DNA of 35,901 nucleotides, taken from positions 1 to 35,901 of IMG/VR virus record IMGVR_UViG_3300032954_000048; one strand, written 5' to 3'. The first letter of the stretch is position 1. The number at the start of each line of letters is the position of its first letter. Of this stretch, positions 30,307 through 35,901 are shown piece by piece. A model generated the notes under the pieces. It had not been told where the DNA came from. It did no database searches and saw only the letters and a program-made list of their open reading frames with translations. The position numbers and the translations under genes are program-made. The stretch comes from a virus.

Positions 30307-30568
30307 AAAACTTTTCAAAAATCGCTTTGCACTCGCAGGACTCAACACTGTCGGAACCCAGCCCGAAACAATTCGGGTTCTTCCTCCACGTGCACGCTTC
30401 GACCGGATCATCCGGCAGACCGTAAGCTTCCTGCAATTTCTCCATCGCTTGAATCACTCGCTTGTACGAGCTAATCAGGGCACCAGCCTTGCTGAAGCCA
30501 TCGCCGCGTACTGCTCGGCGTGCCTCTCGCATTTGCTCGATAATGTCGCCGACCTGATCCCTGTCCAT
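30269..30568 (-). CDS. Hypothetical protein (99 aa) between two tRNAs
   Basis: ATG 30568 is five bases after the CCA end of the upstream tRNA, and the stop lies inside the next tRNA. Helical N-terminus (QVGDIIEQMREARRAV, IQAMEKLQEAYG), then CTWRKNPNCFG and CECKAIFEKFSACSQ, a possible metal site. An in-frame GTG 30583 lies within the tRNA and is unlikely. Function unknown. Confidence 0.5.
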   Translation of the reverse strand: MDRDQVGDIIEQMREARRAVRGDGFSKAGALISSYKRVIQAMEKLQEAYGLPDDPVEACTWRKNPNCFGLGSDSVESCECKAIFEKFSACSQLVKRTPD

Positions 30569-30573
30569 AAACT

Positions 30574-30650
30574 TGGTGGGCACGGTTGGATTTGAACCAA
30601 CAGCCTTCCGGTTATCAGCCGGATGCTCTAAACCATTGAGCTACGCGCCC
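30574..30650 (-). tRNA. tRNA-Ile (GAT)
   Basis: 77 bases with encoded CCA. Acceptor GGGCGCG/CGTGCCC, anticodon stem TCCGG/CCGGA, loop CTGATAA (GAT), A73, T-loop TTCAAAT. The first base is the G of the stop codon of the upstream gene at 30650. Confidence 0.88.
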
Positions 30651-31021
30651 TAAAACCCTCTCAACTCATCCCACTTCTTCCAGTCGGCCTCGACAGCCTT
30701 CCGGAACTTCTCGAACGCCGTCTCATTCGCGCCGTCATACAACAGATACTCCGGAGCGATCACGATGCCGAGGTTCGTTTCATCATACGTGCGCTGCGCT
30801 GGCACCGCACCGCAGTCTCGCACGATGTGAACGATGGCAGCCTTGGCACCGTCCTCCCCGTACAGTCGGAGAGCCTCTCTCACACCCGCCCAACAATGGC
30901 GGTGACGCCGATGCTTCGGGCCGAACTTTTTGAACAGTTCGTCCATCCAGTGATTCACGTTCTCGTGTCGGGCTCCCAAGAGCCTCTCACAGTCCCGGCA
31001 ATGGTCATTGAAGTGTGCCAT
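30650..31021 (-). CDS. DUF6915-like protein (123 aa)
   Basis: ATG 31021. MAHFNDHCRDCERLLGARHE, then NHWMDELFKKFGPKHRRHRH and CWAGVREALRLYG: spaced His residues (HxxxH, NHW, HRRHRHxW) match my memory of DUF6915 (HP..HA..SA..FGG, IH.WFD, RHRA.RHH.EGIF), a small His-rich family of unknown function. No Shine-Dalgarno; the T-tract of a terminator hairpin lies just upstream. The TAG stop shares its G with the Ile tRNA. Confidence 0.5.
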   Translation of the reverse strand: MAHFNDHCRDCERLLGARHENVNHWMDELFKKFGPKHRRHRHCWAGVREALRLYGEDGAKAAIVHIVRDCGAVPAQRTYDETNLGIVIAPEYLLYDGANETAFEKFRKAVEADWKKWDELRGF

Positions 31022-31027
31022 AAACGT

Positions 31028-31049
31028 CAAAAGCCGCCTTTCGGCGGCT
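31028..31049 (-). terminator. Intrinsic terminator of the 32-residue peptide gene
   Basis: Minus strand: AGCCGCC-GAAA-GGCGGCT followed by TTTTG, with a perfect 7-bp stem and a GNRA-type loop. It is 27 bases past the stop of the small peptide at 31076 and directly before the gene at 31021. Confidence 0.8.
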
Positions 31050-31075
31050 CATCTGTTTGATTCTGTTCGGGTTAT

Positions 31076-31174
31076 TTAGCCATCCCAACCATCTTCAAAC
31101 GTAAAGCCGCCCGTCGTCGCAGTTGTAATTCGTTGCGTCGATGTCGTAGTTCGCGTTTGAGATGTCATGTTCAT
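31076..31174 (-). CDS. Thr-rich 32-residue peptide
   Basis: ATG 31174 to TAA 31076. The peptide reads MNMTSQTRTTTSTQRITTAT then TGGFTFEDGWDG: half the first 20 residues are Thr or Ser, with an acidic aromatic end. TGAGAA lies about 6 bases upstream. A strong promoter lies 40 bases before the start and an intrinsic terminator 27 bases after the stop, a complete mini transcription unit. No homologue is known to me; the unit could instead encode a small RNA. Confidence 0.5.
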   Translation of the reverse strand: MNMTSQTRTTTSTQRITTATTGGFTFEDGWDG

Positions 31175-31212
31175 CGTCAGTTCTCAGCAGTCAACACTAA
31201 TGCCACTCTCTA

Positions 31213-31241
31213 TAAATACCACACCGTAGTCCATTTGTCAA
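31213..31241 (-). promoter_or_regulatory. Strong sigma70-type promoter
   Basis: Minus strand: TTGACA, 17-base spacer, TATTTA followed by T, with TGG before the -10. It drives the 32-residue peptide unit and possibly the tRNA cluster by read-through. Its -35 lies inside the 25-bp direct repeat that flanks the DUF4365 gene. Confidence 0.7.
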
Positions 31242-31254
31242 CACTTGCGGAAAA
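31230..31254. repeat. 25-bp direct repeat, left copy
   Basis: TCCATTTGTCAACACTTGCG followed by GAAAA. Identical over 25 bases to 33163-33187. Marks the left boundary of the DUF4365 insertion. Confidence 0.9.
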
Positions 31255-31259
31255 ATAAT

Positions 31260-33155
31260 TTATGTTCCTTTATTCCAAAATTCGTGGAGAAGGGGGGCGA
31301 TACGCCGTCGATCTGCCTCTAGTTGTTCGAAAGAAAACTCCCAATTAGCAGGTCGAGGACACTTATCCGGACAGGACGAGCAGAACTTTTTATCAAACTC
31401 TGCAAAGGTGGGGTTCAAAGAATGGCCCGAAAGTCCATATTTGTGTTTTTCACAAAAAATCAACTTTTCCCCAACAGGCACAGTCGTCGTGTTGCGCACT
31501 AAAACTTCGAGAGGACTAGATCGACCCAACGAAGTGTGAATAAACTGACAAGTTCTAAGGATGTCTGCGGGTTTTCTATCCTTGATGCCCTGCCGAATCA
31601 ATCTTGCGTAGTAATCATTTGGATTATTGATGTCAACGCCCCAACTTCGAGCCACGTTCAATAGTGCTTGGTCAGCTAATTCATCATCATTTCGAGCTTC
31701 GTAATCACCATCAACATGTTCCCCGCGTATACGTTTGAGATTTCGTTCGAGAAAGTCGAGTGCTATCCTACGTTGACTGGGGTCAATTATCCTCCGTGCC
31801 ATCTCCCTCCCCCACTCTGAATATTCCTCCGTGTTTAATGATGCGACTGTGCCGCAAATTAACGTCAAAGCATCTGCATCGTCATATCGTTCAGAAATAG
31901 AAGCTGCGATTTGGCAGATGTGAAAAGCGGTTTTCCTAATCTGCTTTGCAGTATCGATCCTTCCGTCGTTATCCAGAACGTGGAGGTAACCTACTAAATC
32001 CGCACAAACGGCGCACATTACTTTTGGTAAAAAAGCTCGGTAGGGAGAGTTACGAGCAATCTGAATCAGCCTAACCATTTGCTTGAATTTAGACCACAGA
32101 CGAAGCTCTGCTTTTCTTTGCAAAATCAAATTGATTAGGAGGAACGATCTGTCCGATTCACCCATCCTCATCATTTCCAACAGCAACTTTCGAGCCATCA
32201 AAAGACTCAGTATGTAACTCCCGGCATAGCCAATTTCCGCTGATCTTTCATTTAACATTGCGTACAACTTCAAAGCACCGTAAGCGTGTTGAGTTAATTT
32301 TCGCAATTCTCGTGAGTAGTGCATTCGAACCTCACTGAATTTACCAGTGGAGCCTTCACTGGAAGCGGCGACTATTTGCGCGGCTGTGCGTTCAGCGTAC
32401 AGCAGAGCGAAAAATCGAACCTTCAAGGCTATCTCATTGTCGTCCACAACAGACATAAGCTTGGCTTTTATTTCCTGCAATTCAATCAGTCCGGGCTTAT
32501 CGTTATCACGGAAAAATTCAGCCACTTCTCGAATTGACTGACTTTGTTTGTCTTTTGGATCGAGAGCTACTCGTTCCGTTTCAAGCTCCCCATGCGTGGA
32601 GTTATTTGTATTTCGCACGATCTTCGCTGCTGCGGCTGCGGTTGAAGACCCACTTTTCACTATAATTACATCCCATGAACGCTCAATGGCGACCAACAGA
32701 GCTTCTGAAGTGACTGGCAATTCTTGATCGGTTGGAACTTCGACCACCAAGGTTTTTTCTTTTTTATTTCCCAGTTTTTCAGCGGGGAATTCCGCGAGAT
32801 GGATAGATGCCCAAAATAAACGTTCACTAGTGATGTCGGCGTGGACTAGAAACATAGGAGTACGGAGTTTTCTCCAATGAAGAAGGTGTTTTTTCTTTAC
32901 GCGCACGCGCACGTAGCTTCCATCTTTCGCATAGTCCGATTGACATGAACTCTTAAGCTGCGCCTTGAACTCGGACTCTGATGGCTCTTTTTTACCGTCA
33001 GCGGTAACAACAGGAATCCAAACCTCAAAATCCACGCCGAAAAGATCGCGATCACGTGGAATTTTAACGACAATCCAACGTAATTGAACTCCTAATACGC
33101 GCTCGAAGAGATTTTCACCCGCTACGTCAACTTCATAAGTAATTGGGATAGTCAT
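31260..33155 (-). CDS. DUF4365 nuclease-like protein with helical repeat region and C-terminal zinc cluster
   Basis: 631 residues, ATG 33155 with GGAG upstream. Residues 14-130 fit DUF4365: WIVVKIPRDRDLFGVDFEVW with Asp42, FKAQLKSS with Gln66 and Lys68 (a D-QxK form of the PD-(D/E)xK nuclease fold), then HLLHWRKLRTPMFLVHAD and LFWASIHLAEF. Residues about 200-540 are a long helical solenoid. The C-terminus has CEKH (568-571), and FCSSCPDKC (591-599), a zinc site. DUF4365 proteins occur in bacterial defence loci, so this may be an anti-competitor nuclease carried by the phage; targets are unknown. The flanking direct repeats suggest recent entry. Confidence 0.65.
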   Translation of the reverse strand: MTIPITYEVDVAGENLFERVLGVQLRWIVVKIPRDRDLFGVDFEVWIPVVTADGKKEPSESEFKAQLKSSCQSDYAKDGSYVRVRVKKKHLLHWRKLRTPMFLVHADITSERLFWASIHLAEFPAEKLGNKKEKTLVVEVPTDQELPVTSEALLVAIERSWDVIIVKSGSSTAAAAAKIVRNTNNSTHGELETERVALDPKDKQSQSIREVAEFFRDNDKPGLIELQEIKAKLMSVVDDNEIALKVRFFALLYAERTAAQIVAASSEGSTGKFSEVRMHYSRELRKLTQHAYGALKLYAMLNERSAEIGYAGSYILSLLMARKLLLEMMRMGESDRSFLLINLILQRKAELRLWSKFKQMVRLIQIARNSPYRAFLPKVMCAVCADLVGYLHVLDNDGRIDTAKQIRKTAFHICQIAASISERYDDADALTLICGTVASLNTEEYSEWGREMARRIIDPSQRRIALDFLERNLKRIRGEHVDGDYEARNDDELADQALLNVARSWGVDINNPNDYYARLIRQGIKDRKPADILRTCQFIHTSLGRSSPLEVLVRNTTTVPVGEKLIFCEKHKYGLSGHSLNPTFAEFDKKFCSSCPDKCPRPANWEFSFEQLEADRRRIAPLLHEFWNKGT

Positions 33156-33162
33156 CTCTTAC

Positions 33163-33187
33163 TCCATTTGTCAACACTTGCGGAAAA
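33163..33187. repeat. 25-bp direct repeat, right copy
   Basis: Identical to 31230-31254. On the minus strand it places TTGACAAATGGA before the DUF4365 start, giving GGAG as ribosome site but no matching -10 at 17 bases. Confidence 0.9.
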
Positions 33188-33193
33188 TTATTT

Positions 33194-33406
33194 TTACTGC
33201 CTGCGTGCCGCCCGAACCCGAACTCTACCGTCTATGAAGTAGGCTTCGAGGTTCCCGGCGTCCATGTGGTTGAACAAACCGCCCATCATCTTGACCGCTT
33301 TGGCGTGAACTTCTTCCTTGCTTTCGATGTCGAGAGGGAAGCCGTACCGCCTCTTGAACGCCGACATCAACAAATCGCAGGCTTCTTCCTTCGTAAGCAA
33401 TCTCAT
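33194..33406 (-). CDS. Small hypothetical protein (70 aa)
   Basis: ATG 33406 overlaps the upstream stop as ATGA. LTKEEACDLLMSAFKRRYG and VHAKAVKMMGGLFNHMDAGN are helices; it ends basic (GRVRVRAARRQ). Last gene of the zinc-ribbon operon before the inserted cassette. Unknown function. Confidence 0.55.
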   Translation of the reverse strand: MRLLTKEEACDLLMSAFKRRYGFPLDIESKEEVHAKAVKMMGGLFNHMDAGNLEAYFIDGRVRVRAARRQ

Positions 33407-34137
33407 ACCGTGTAATCAGGCAATTTCAATTTGCGGTCACGCCAATGTAGGGGCTCGTCCGGTGGAATCTTTGCCATGCGCTCCGGAGTGAAGTTGAACT
33501 TCTCAGCCTCGGTCGGATCGATCAACTCTGTATTCGGGCCGCAAAAGACTTTGTGTGACCGTAGATGCAAATTGTCTCTCATGCAGATGCCAGTATCACA
33601 GGCACCGCAGGATCGACCGAACGCCCACTGCCGGAAGCATACTTCCTTCCCGCAACACATGCAATGGAACGGAGCACGAAACCGCCAGCCCTTGAAATCG
33701 AAGTGAAGATCAGGAGGCGACGGCGAATGCAGATAGCCGAGACATCCCGGACATGCCGGGTGTTCGGCGGTCGGGAGATGATAACCTGAACAGGTGCCGC
33801 AGAACTTCAGGGTCTTGCGTTGTTCTGGGGTCGGATCAGCCGTGTAGCCATTCCGAGTTCGCATGTCTTCGAAGTTTTGCTTTCGCCGTAAAGCGTCCTC
33901 GGTGATGATCCTGTACCGCTCGGCATCGCACAAATCTTCGATGGTGTATTCGACACCCGTGCAGTCTATTACGCCCCGGCAGCAGTAGCCGGAGACTCTG
34001 CCTAAACCGATAATGGTTGCCATGCGGTTGCCACAGCACGGGCAGTCCAGTTTGGGGGCGTTCTCGGCGTCTTTCATCGCCTTTCCGAGATCGGAAGACC
34101 ACTGCTCGAATTCAGGAGAATCAAAAATTCCGTTCAT
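33403..34137 (-). CDS. Multi-zinc-ribbon Cys-rich protein (244 aa)
   Basis: ATG 34137 shares its A with the previous TGA. Cys groups in order: CPCCGNRM (32-39), YCCRGVIDC, FCGTCSGYH, ACPGCLGYL, HCMCCGKEVC and CGACDTGIC with FCGP: about six half-sites, enough for three zinc ribbons. The pattern suggests nucleic-acid or protein scaffold binding. No named family is recognised. Confidence 0.6.
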   Translation of the reverse strand: MNGIFDSPEFEQWSSDLGKAMKDAENAPKLDCPCCGNRMATIIGLGRVSGYCCRGVIDCTGVEYTIEDLCDAERYRIITEDALRRKQNFEDMRTRNGYTADPTPEQRKTLKFCGTCSGYHLPTAEHPACPGCLGYLHSPSPPDLHFDFKGWRFRAPFHCMCCGKEVCFRQWAFGRSCGACDTGICMRDNLHLRSHKVFCGPNTELIDPTEAEKFNFTPERMAKIPPDEPLHWRDRKLKLPDYTV

Positions 34138-34448
34138 CAGTCATCCATCAGTTGGCAGTTGGTCATGCCGTGACAAGCGCAAATGTTTGGGTTGTTGTAA
34201 ACCTTCTGCCAGCCTCTCAGTTCCGGCTTCGCTTTCCACCGATCCACGGAGGCTTTGACCAGCGCACGCCATTCATCGGCGTCCGCCTGTGTCCAGCGAC
34301 CCTCTGCTACCAACCATTCTAACATAGAAGTGACGGCTACGACGCAACGGTCGCATACGTCCATCGGATTGCCCTGCACGGTGTGGTAGTTCCAGCACCG
34401 GGGACATTTGATGCCGGGGGCTCGCTCGACTTTAACCTCTACGCTCAC
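34137..34448 (-). CDS. Zinc-finger protein similar to the IleRS/Fpg-type ribbon (103 aa)
   Basis: GTG 34448 overlaps the upstream stop as GTGA; ATG 34466 is an alternative. APGIKCPRCWNYH ... VCDRCV resembles the zinc ribbon at the C-terminus of isoleucyl-tRNA synthetase and Fpg (KCxRCW ... CxRC). The remainder is helical, with CACHGMTNC at the C-terminus. It may bind tRNA or DNA; this is inference from the ribbon. Confidence 0.5.
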   Translation of the reverse strand: MSVEVKVERAPGIKCPRCWNYHTVQGNPMDVCDRCVVAVTSMLEWLVAEGRWTQADADEWRALVKASVDRWKAKPELRGWQKVYNNPNICACHGMTNCQLMDD

Positions 34449-34663
34449 GCAGCCGCCCCATGCCATGGGTCAGGCGTACTGTACTCGCACAGGACTCGCT
34501 TGTAGTCCTTGAACGGCGAACGGCACTTGGGACACATCTTCCCCGCCTTGATGTCTCGTTCGTCCTGCTCGGCTTCACGTATATCCCGCTGCCGACCGCA
34601 ATCAGGACAGTAGGCGCAATCGCTCTCGCAGAAGTCTCCGCATTTGATACATCGAGCACTCAT
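34445..34663 (-). CDS. Double zinc-ribbon protein (72 aa)
   Basis: ATG 34663 overlaps the upstream stop as ATGA. CIKCGDFCESDCAYCPDCG (residues 5-23) and CPKCRSPFKDYKRVLC give two ribbons joined by an acidic/basic helix (REAEQDERDIKAG). Function unknown. Confidence 0.6.
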   Translation of the reverse strand: MSARCIKCGDFCESDCAYCPDCGRQRDIREAEQDERDIKAGKMCPKCRSPFKDYKRVLCEYSTPDPWHGAAA

Positions 34664-34908
34664 TCAATTTCCCCCGACCGTAAATAAAGTTCCTCAAGCT
34701 GATCGACTTCGTGCTTTTCGCGGGTCGGCATCCGCCAGCCATTGCCTACAGTGCAGGTGCCGTCCGGATGTACTTCCCAGCCCACTTTCTCGCAATATAT
34801 CCGGTCTGGAAACGGGTTCCAGTTGGCGAACATTGCCTCGATGAGGCTCTTGTCGAACTCTGGAAACTCCATCTTCTGAAAATCTTCGCGGCTGTAGTTC
34901 TCACTCAT
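34660..34908 (-). CDS. Hypothetical protein (82 aa)
   Basis: ATG 34908 (MSENYSREDFQKMEFPEFDK) overlaps the upstream stop as ATGA. Acidic, with GWEVHPDGTCTVGNGW as a short beta segment. A longer frame upstream is inside the previous gene. Function unknown. Confidence 0.55.
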   Translation of the reverse strand: MSENYSREDFQKMEFPEFDKSLIEAMFANWNPFPDRIYCEKVGWEVHPDGTCTVGNGWRMPTREKHEVDQLEELYLRSGEIE

Positions 34909-35204
34909 GACAAGAAGATCGGAACCTCTTCTTCCTTCAACTCGAACACCGGAACGTATCGGGCAACGATTCTCATGTACGGATAGCCGTAACGACGGGC
35001 ATCCATAAATTCGCAGAACGCCCCGCAACGGCAATTCTCGGAGATGCGCCCCTGATATTTCATCTCCATCAGACGATTAAGAATCAGGAAACTGATCTCG
35101 TCTCCAGTACGCTGGGTCATGGCTTTGCCCTCGTAAGATGAGCAGACCTCGTACATCATCGCCTTGACAGCCTCTTTGAGTTCTTCCGGCGTCTCAATTG
35201 GCAT
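34905..35204 (-). CDS. Hypothetical protein (99 aa)
   Basis: ATG 35204 (MPIETPEELKEAVKAM) with AGGAG 9 bases upstream, overlapping the previous gene by 11 bases. Helical first half, then NCRCGAFCEFMDAR and a C-terminal beta segment (MRIVARYVPVFELKEEEV). No family recognised. Confidence 0.55.
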   Translation of the reverse strand: MPIETPEELKEAVKAMMYEVCSSYEGKAMTQRTGDEISFLILNRLMEMKYQGRISENCRCGAFCEFMDARRYGYPYMRIVARYVPVFELKEEEVPIFLS

Positions 35205-35595
35205 GAGCGAAATTCTCCTGCATCTCCTCCAGCCATTTCGTGTGGTTGGAAACGTCCTTTTTGTATTGTTGAATTGCAGCTTTGACCGCATCGTTGGGGT
35301 CGCGATACTCTTTGTCATAACCCAACGTGAATGACAGGGCCGGGACGGAAGTGGTGACGTAAAAGGAACAGTGGGATGCAGAGCGTCCCTGAGACCCGCC
35401 GAGAAAAAGCCGAAGTGGGGCACCAACCATAACCAACTCGTAGTGCCAAGCGTCTTTATCTGCGGAGATTCGACGAGCCCAGCAACGAACCTCCCACTTG
35501 CCAAATTTCATGGCCTTGAGGAGTTCTTTGCCCTTCGCCAACGCTTCCGCTTTGGTTTCGGTGCCGACTGCGCTGCTCAGTTCTTCATAATTCAT
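35194..35595 (-). CDS. Hypothetical protein (133 aa)
   Basis: ATG 35595 overlaps the upstream stop as ATGA. Helical N-terminus (SSAVGTETKAEALAKGKELL), beta-rich centre (WEVRCWARRI, YELVMVGAPLRLFLGG) and a helical C-terminus (AAIQQYKKDVSNHTKWLEEM). Function unknown. Confidence 0.55.
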   Translation of the reverse strand: MNYEELSSAVGTETKAEALAKGKELLKAMKFGKWEVRCWARRISADKDAWHYELVMVGAPLRLFLGGSQGRSASHCSFYVTTSVPALSFTLGYDKEYRDPNDAVKAAIQQYKKDVSNHTKWLEEMQENFAHAN

Positions 35596-35843
35596 GCGCA
35601 CCCACCATCATGTCCCTTTCCAAGCGTACAGAATTGCGGGGCGGAATTCATGCCGCCCAGTACAAGTTCCTTGCCACAGAGGACGCCTTGCTTACCGCGA
35701 TAGCGCCAGCCGGGAGGGGCGACGACTTCTATCGAACCGTCATTATAGTGGGCTTCCAGTAGACCGTCAGGTCGCCCACCAGCCATGTGTACCAGCTTGC
35801 GATCCGGATTCGGATGAATCTCATTGCAACAGGGACATTTCAT
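35592..35843 (-). CDS. Small zinc-ribbon protein (83 aa)
   Basis: ATG 35843 overlaps the stop of the partial gene upstream as ATGA. CPCCNEIHPNP (residues 3-13), then VLCGKEL, FCTLGKGHDGGC: scattered Cys/His, likely one zinc site. Upstream ATG 35855 is a possible alternative. No family recognised. Confidence 0.55.
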   Translation of the reverse strand: MKCPCCNEIHPNPDRKLVHMAGGRPDGLLEAHYNDGSIEVVAPPGWRYRGKQGVLCGKELVLGGMNSAPQFCTLGKGHDGGCA

Positions 35844-35901
35844 TGACTTGCCCATTTCCACCAAATCGCAACAATTGCGACGATGGCTGCCGGGATAATC
35901 A
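35840..35901 (-). CDS. C-terminus of a membrane protein (runs off right edge)
   Basis: The last 19 codons of an upstream frame read IIPAAIVAIVAIWWKWASQ and stop at TGA, overlapping ATG 35843. The hydrophobic stretch followed by Trp/Lys suggests a membrane segment with a short cytoplasmic tail. Only this tail is visible. Confidence 0.4.
   Translation of the reverse strand, partial: IIPAAIVAIVAIWWKWASQ

Larger units (their letters stand above)
31230..33187 (-). mobile_element. Putative inserted single-gene cassette (DUF4365) with flanking direct repeats
   Basis: One gene of 631 codons sits between perfect 25-bp direct repeats with almost no other DNA. Removing one repeat and the gene restores a compact array in which the gene at 33194 ends about 25 bases before the TTGACA promoter. 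No transposase, integrase or inverted ends are visible, so entry was by recombination or with help in trans. The gene looks AT-richer than its surroundings. Confidence 0.6.

Noticed and set aside
35866-35880. TCGCAA-CAA-TTGCGA palindrome
   Set aside because: It lies inside the coding end of the hydrophobic partial protein, so it is probably a coding coincidence rather than an operator.
1-35901. CRISPR array or rRNA
   Set aside because: No regularly spaced repeats and no rRNA-like sequence were seen on reading through; the repeats found are pairs or triples at gene junctions.

Overview
The window looks like part of a large tailed-phage (myovirus) genome, or a prophage of one. Its left third carries virion genes on the minus strand, including the start of a probable contractile tail sheath. 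The rest is a dense, nearly unidirectional minus-strand array of small phage-type genes, many joined by ATGA or GTGA stop/start overlaps, with seven tRNA-like genes. Two clues point weakly to an acidobacterial host: a secreted TonB-C-like protein and a secreted protein with LPDAPQ just after its signal peptide, a motif I associate with Acidobacteriota. No ribosomal, integrase or host housekeeping gene is visible.

Layout in plus coordinates; transcription mostly runs right to left. 1-8.7 kb: tail sheath (partial), FmdB-type zinc ribbon and four unassigned structural proteins, interrupted by two GIY-YIG endonucleases and one HNH endonuclease. 9.3-13.6 kb: small genes, an Nmad1-like (DUF1599) protein ending in a ubiquitin-like domain, a divergent FtsK-gamma-like DNA-binding protein and a secreted TonB-C-like protein. 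14-16.3 kb: a two-gene NAD+ salvage cassette (NAMPT and NMNAT-Nudix). 16.8-21.8 kb: UvrD-like helicase, endonuclease VII-like protein, stand-alone M41-like peptidase, PP2C phosphatase, Cys-rich protein and DUF3850 protein. 21.9-24.7 kb: secreted OmpA-like protein, then a broken junction joining a radical-SAM 5' end to a nucleotide-sugar-dehydrogenase 3' end. 24.7-28.3 kb: a structured non-coding element and many tiny genes, several with a -10-like box five or six bases before the start codon and no Shine-Dalgarno, suggesting leaderless mRNAs. 28.3-31.2 kb: a plus-strand M41-like peptidase and tRNAs interleaved with small genes. 31.2-33.2 kb: a DUF4365 nuclease-like gene between perfect 25-bp direct repeats, apparently an inserted cargo gene. 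33.2-35.9 kb: an operon of zinc-ribbon-rich small proteins.

Working picture: NAMPT and NMNAT could rebuild NAD+ from nicotinamide, which is known in other phages to support replication and to counter NAD-depleting immunity. The phosphatase, peptidases, ubiquitin-like fusion and DUF4365 gene look like host-takeover or inter-phage-conflict functions. Strongest candidates for new biology: the repeat-flanked DUF4365 insertion, the Nmad1-ubiquitin-like fusion facing an FtsK-gamma protein, the tRNA-punctuated gene cluster, and the pseudoknot-like RNA at 24.75-24.87 kb. All functional calls come from reading motifs by eye; no database search was run.
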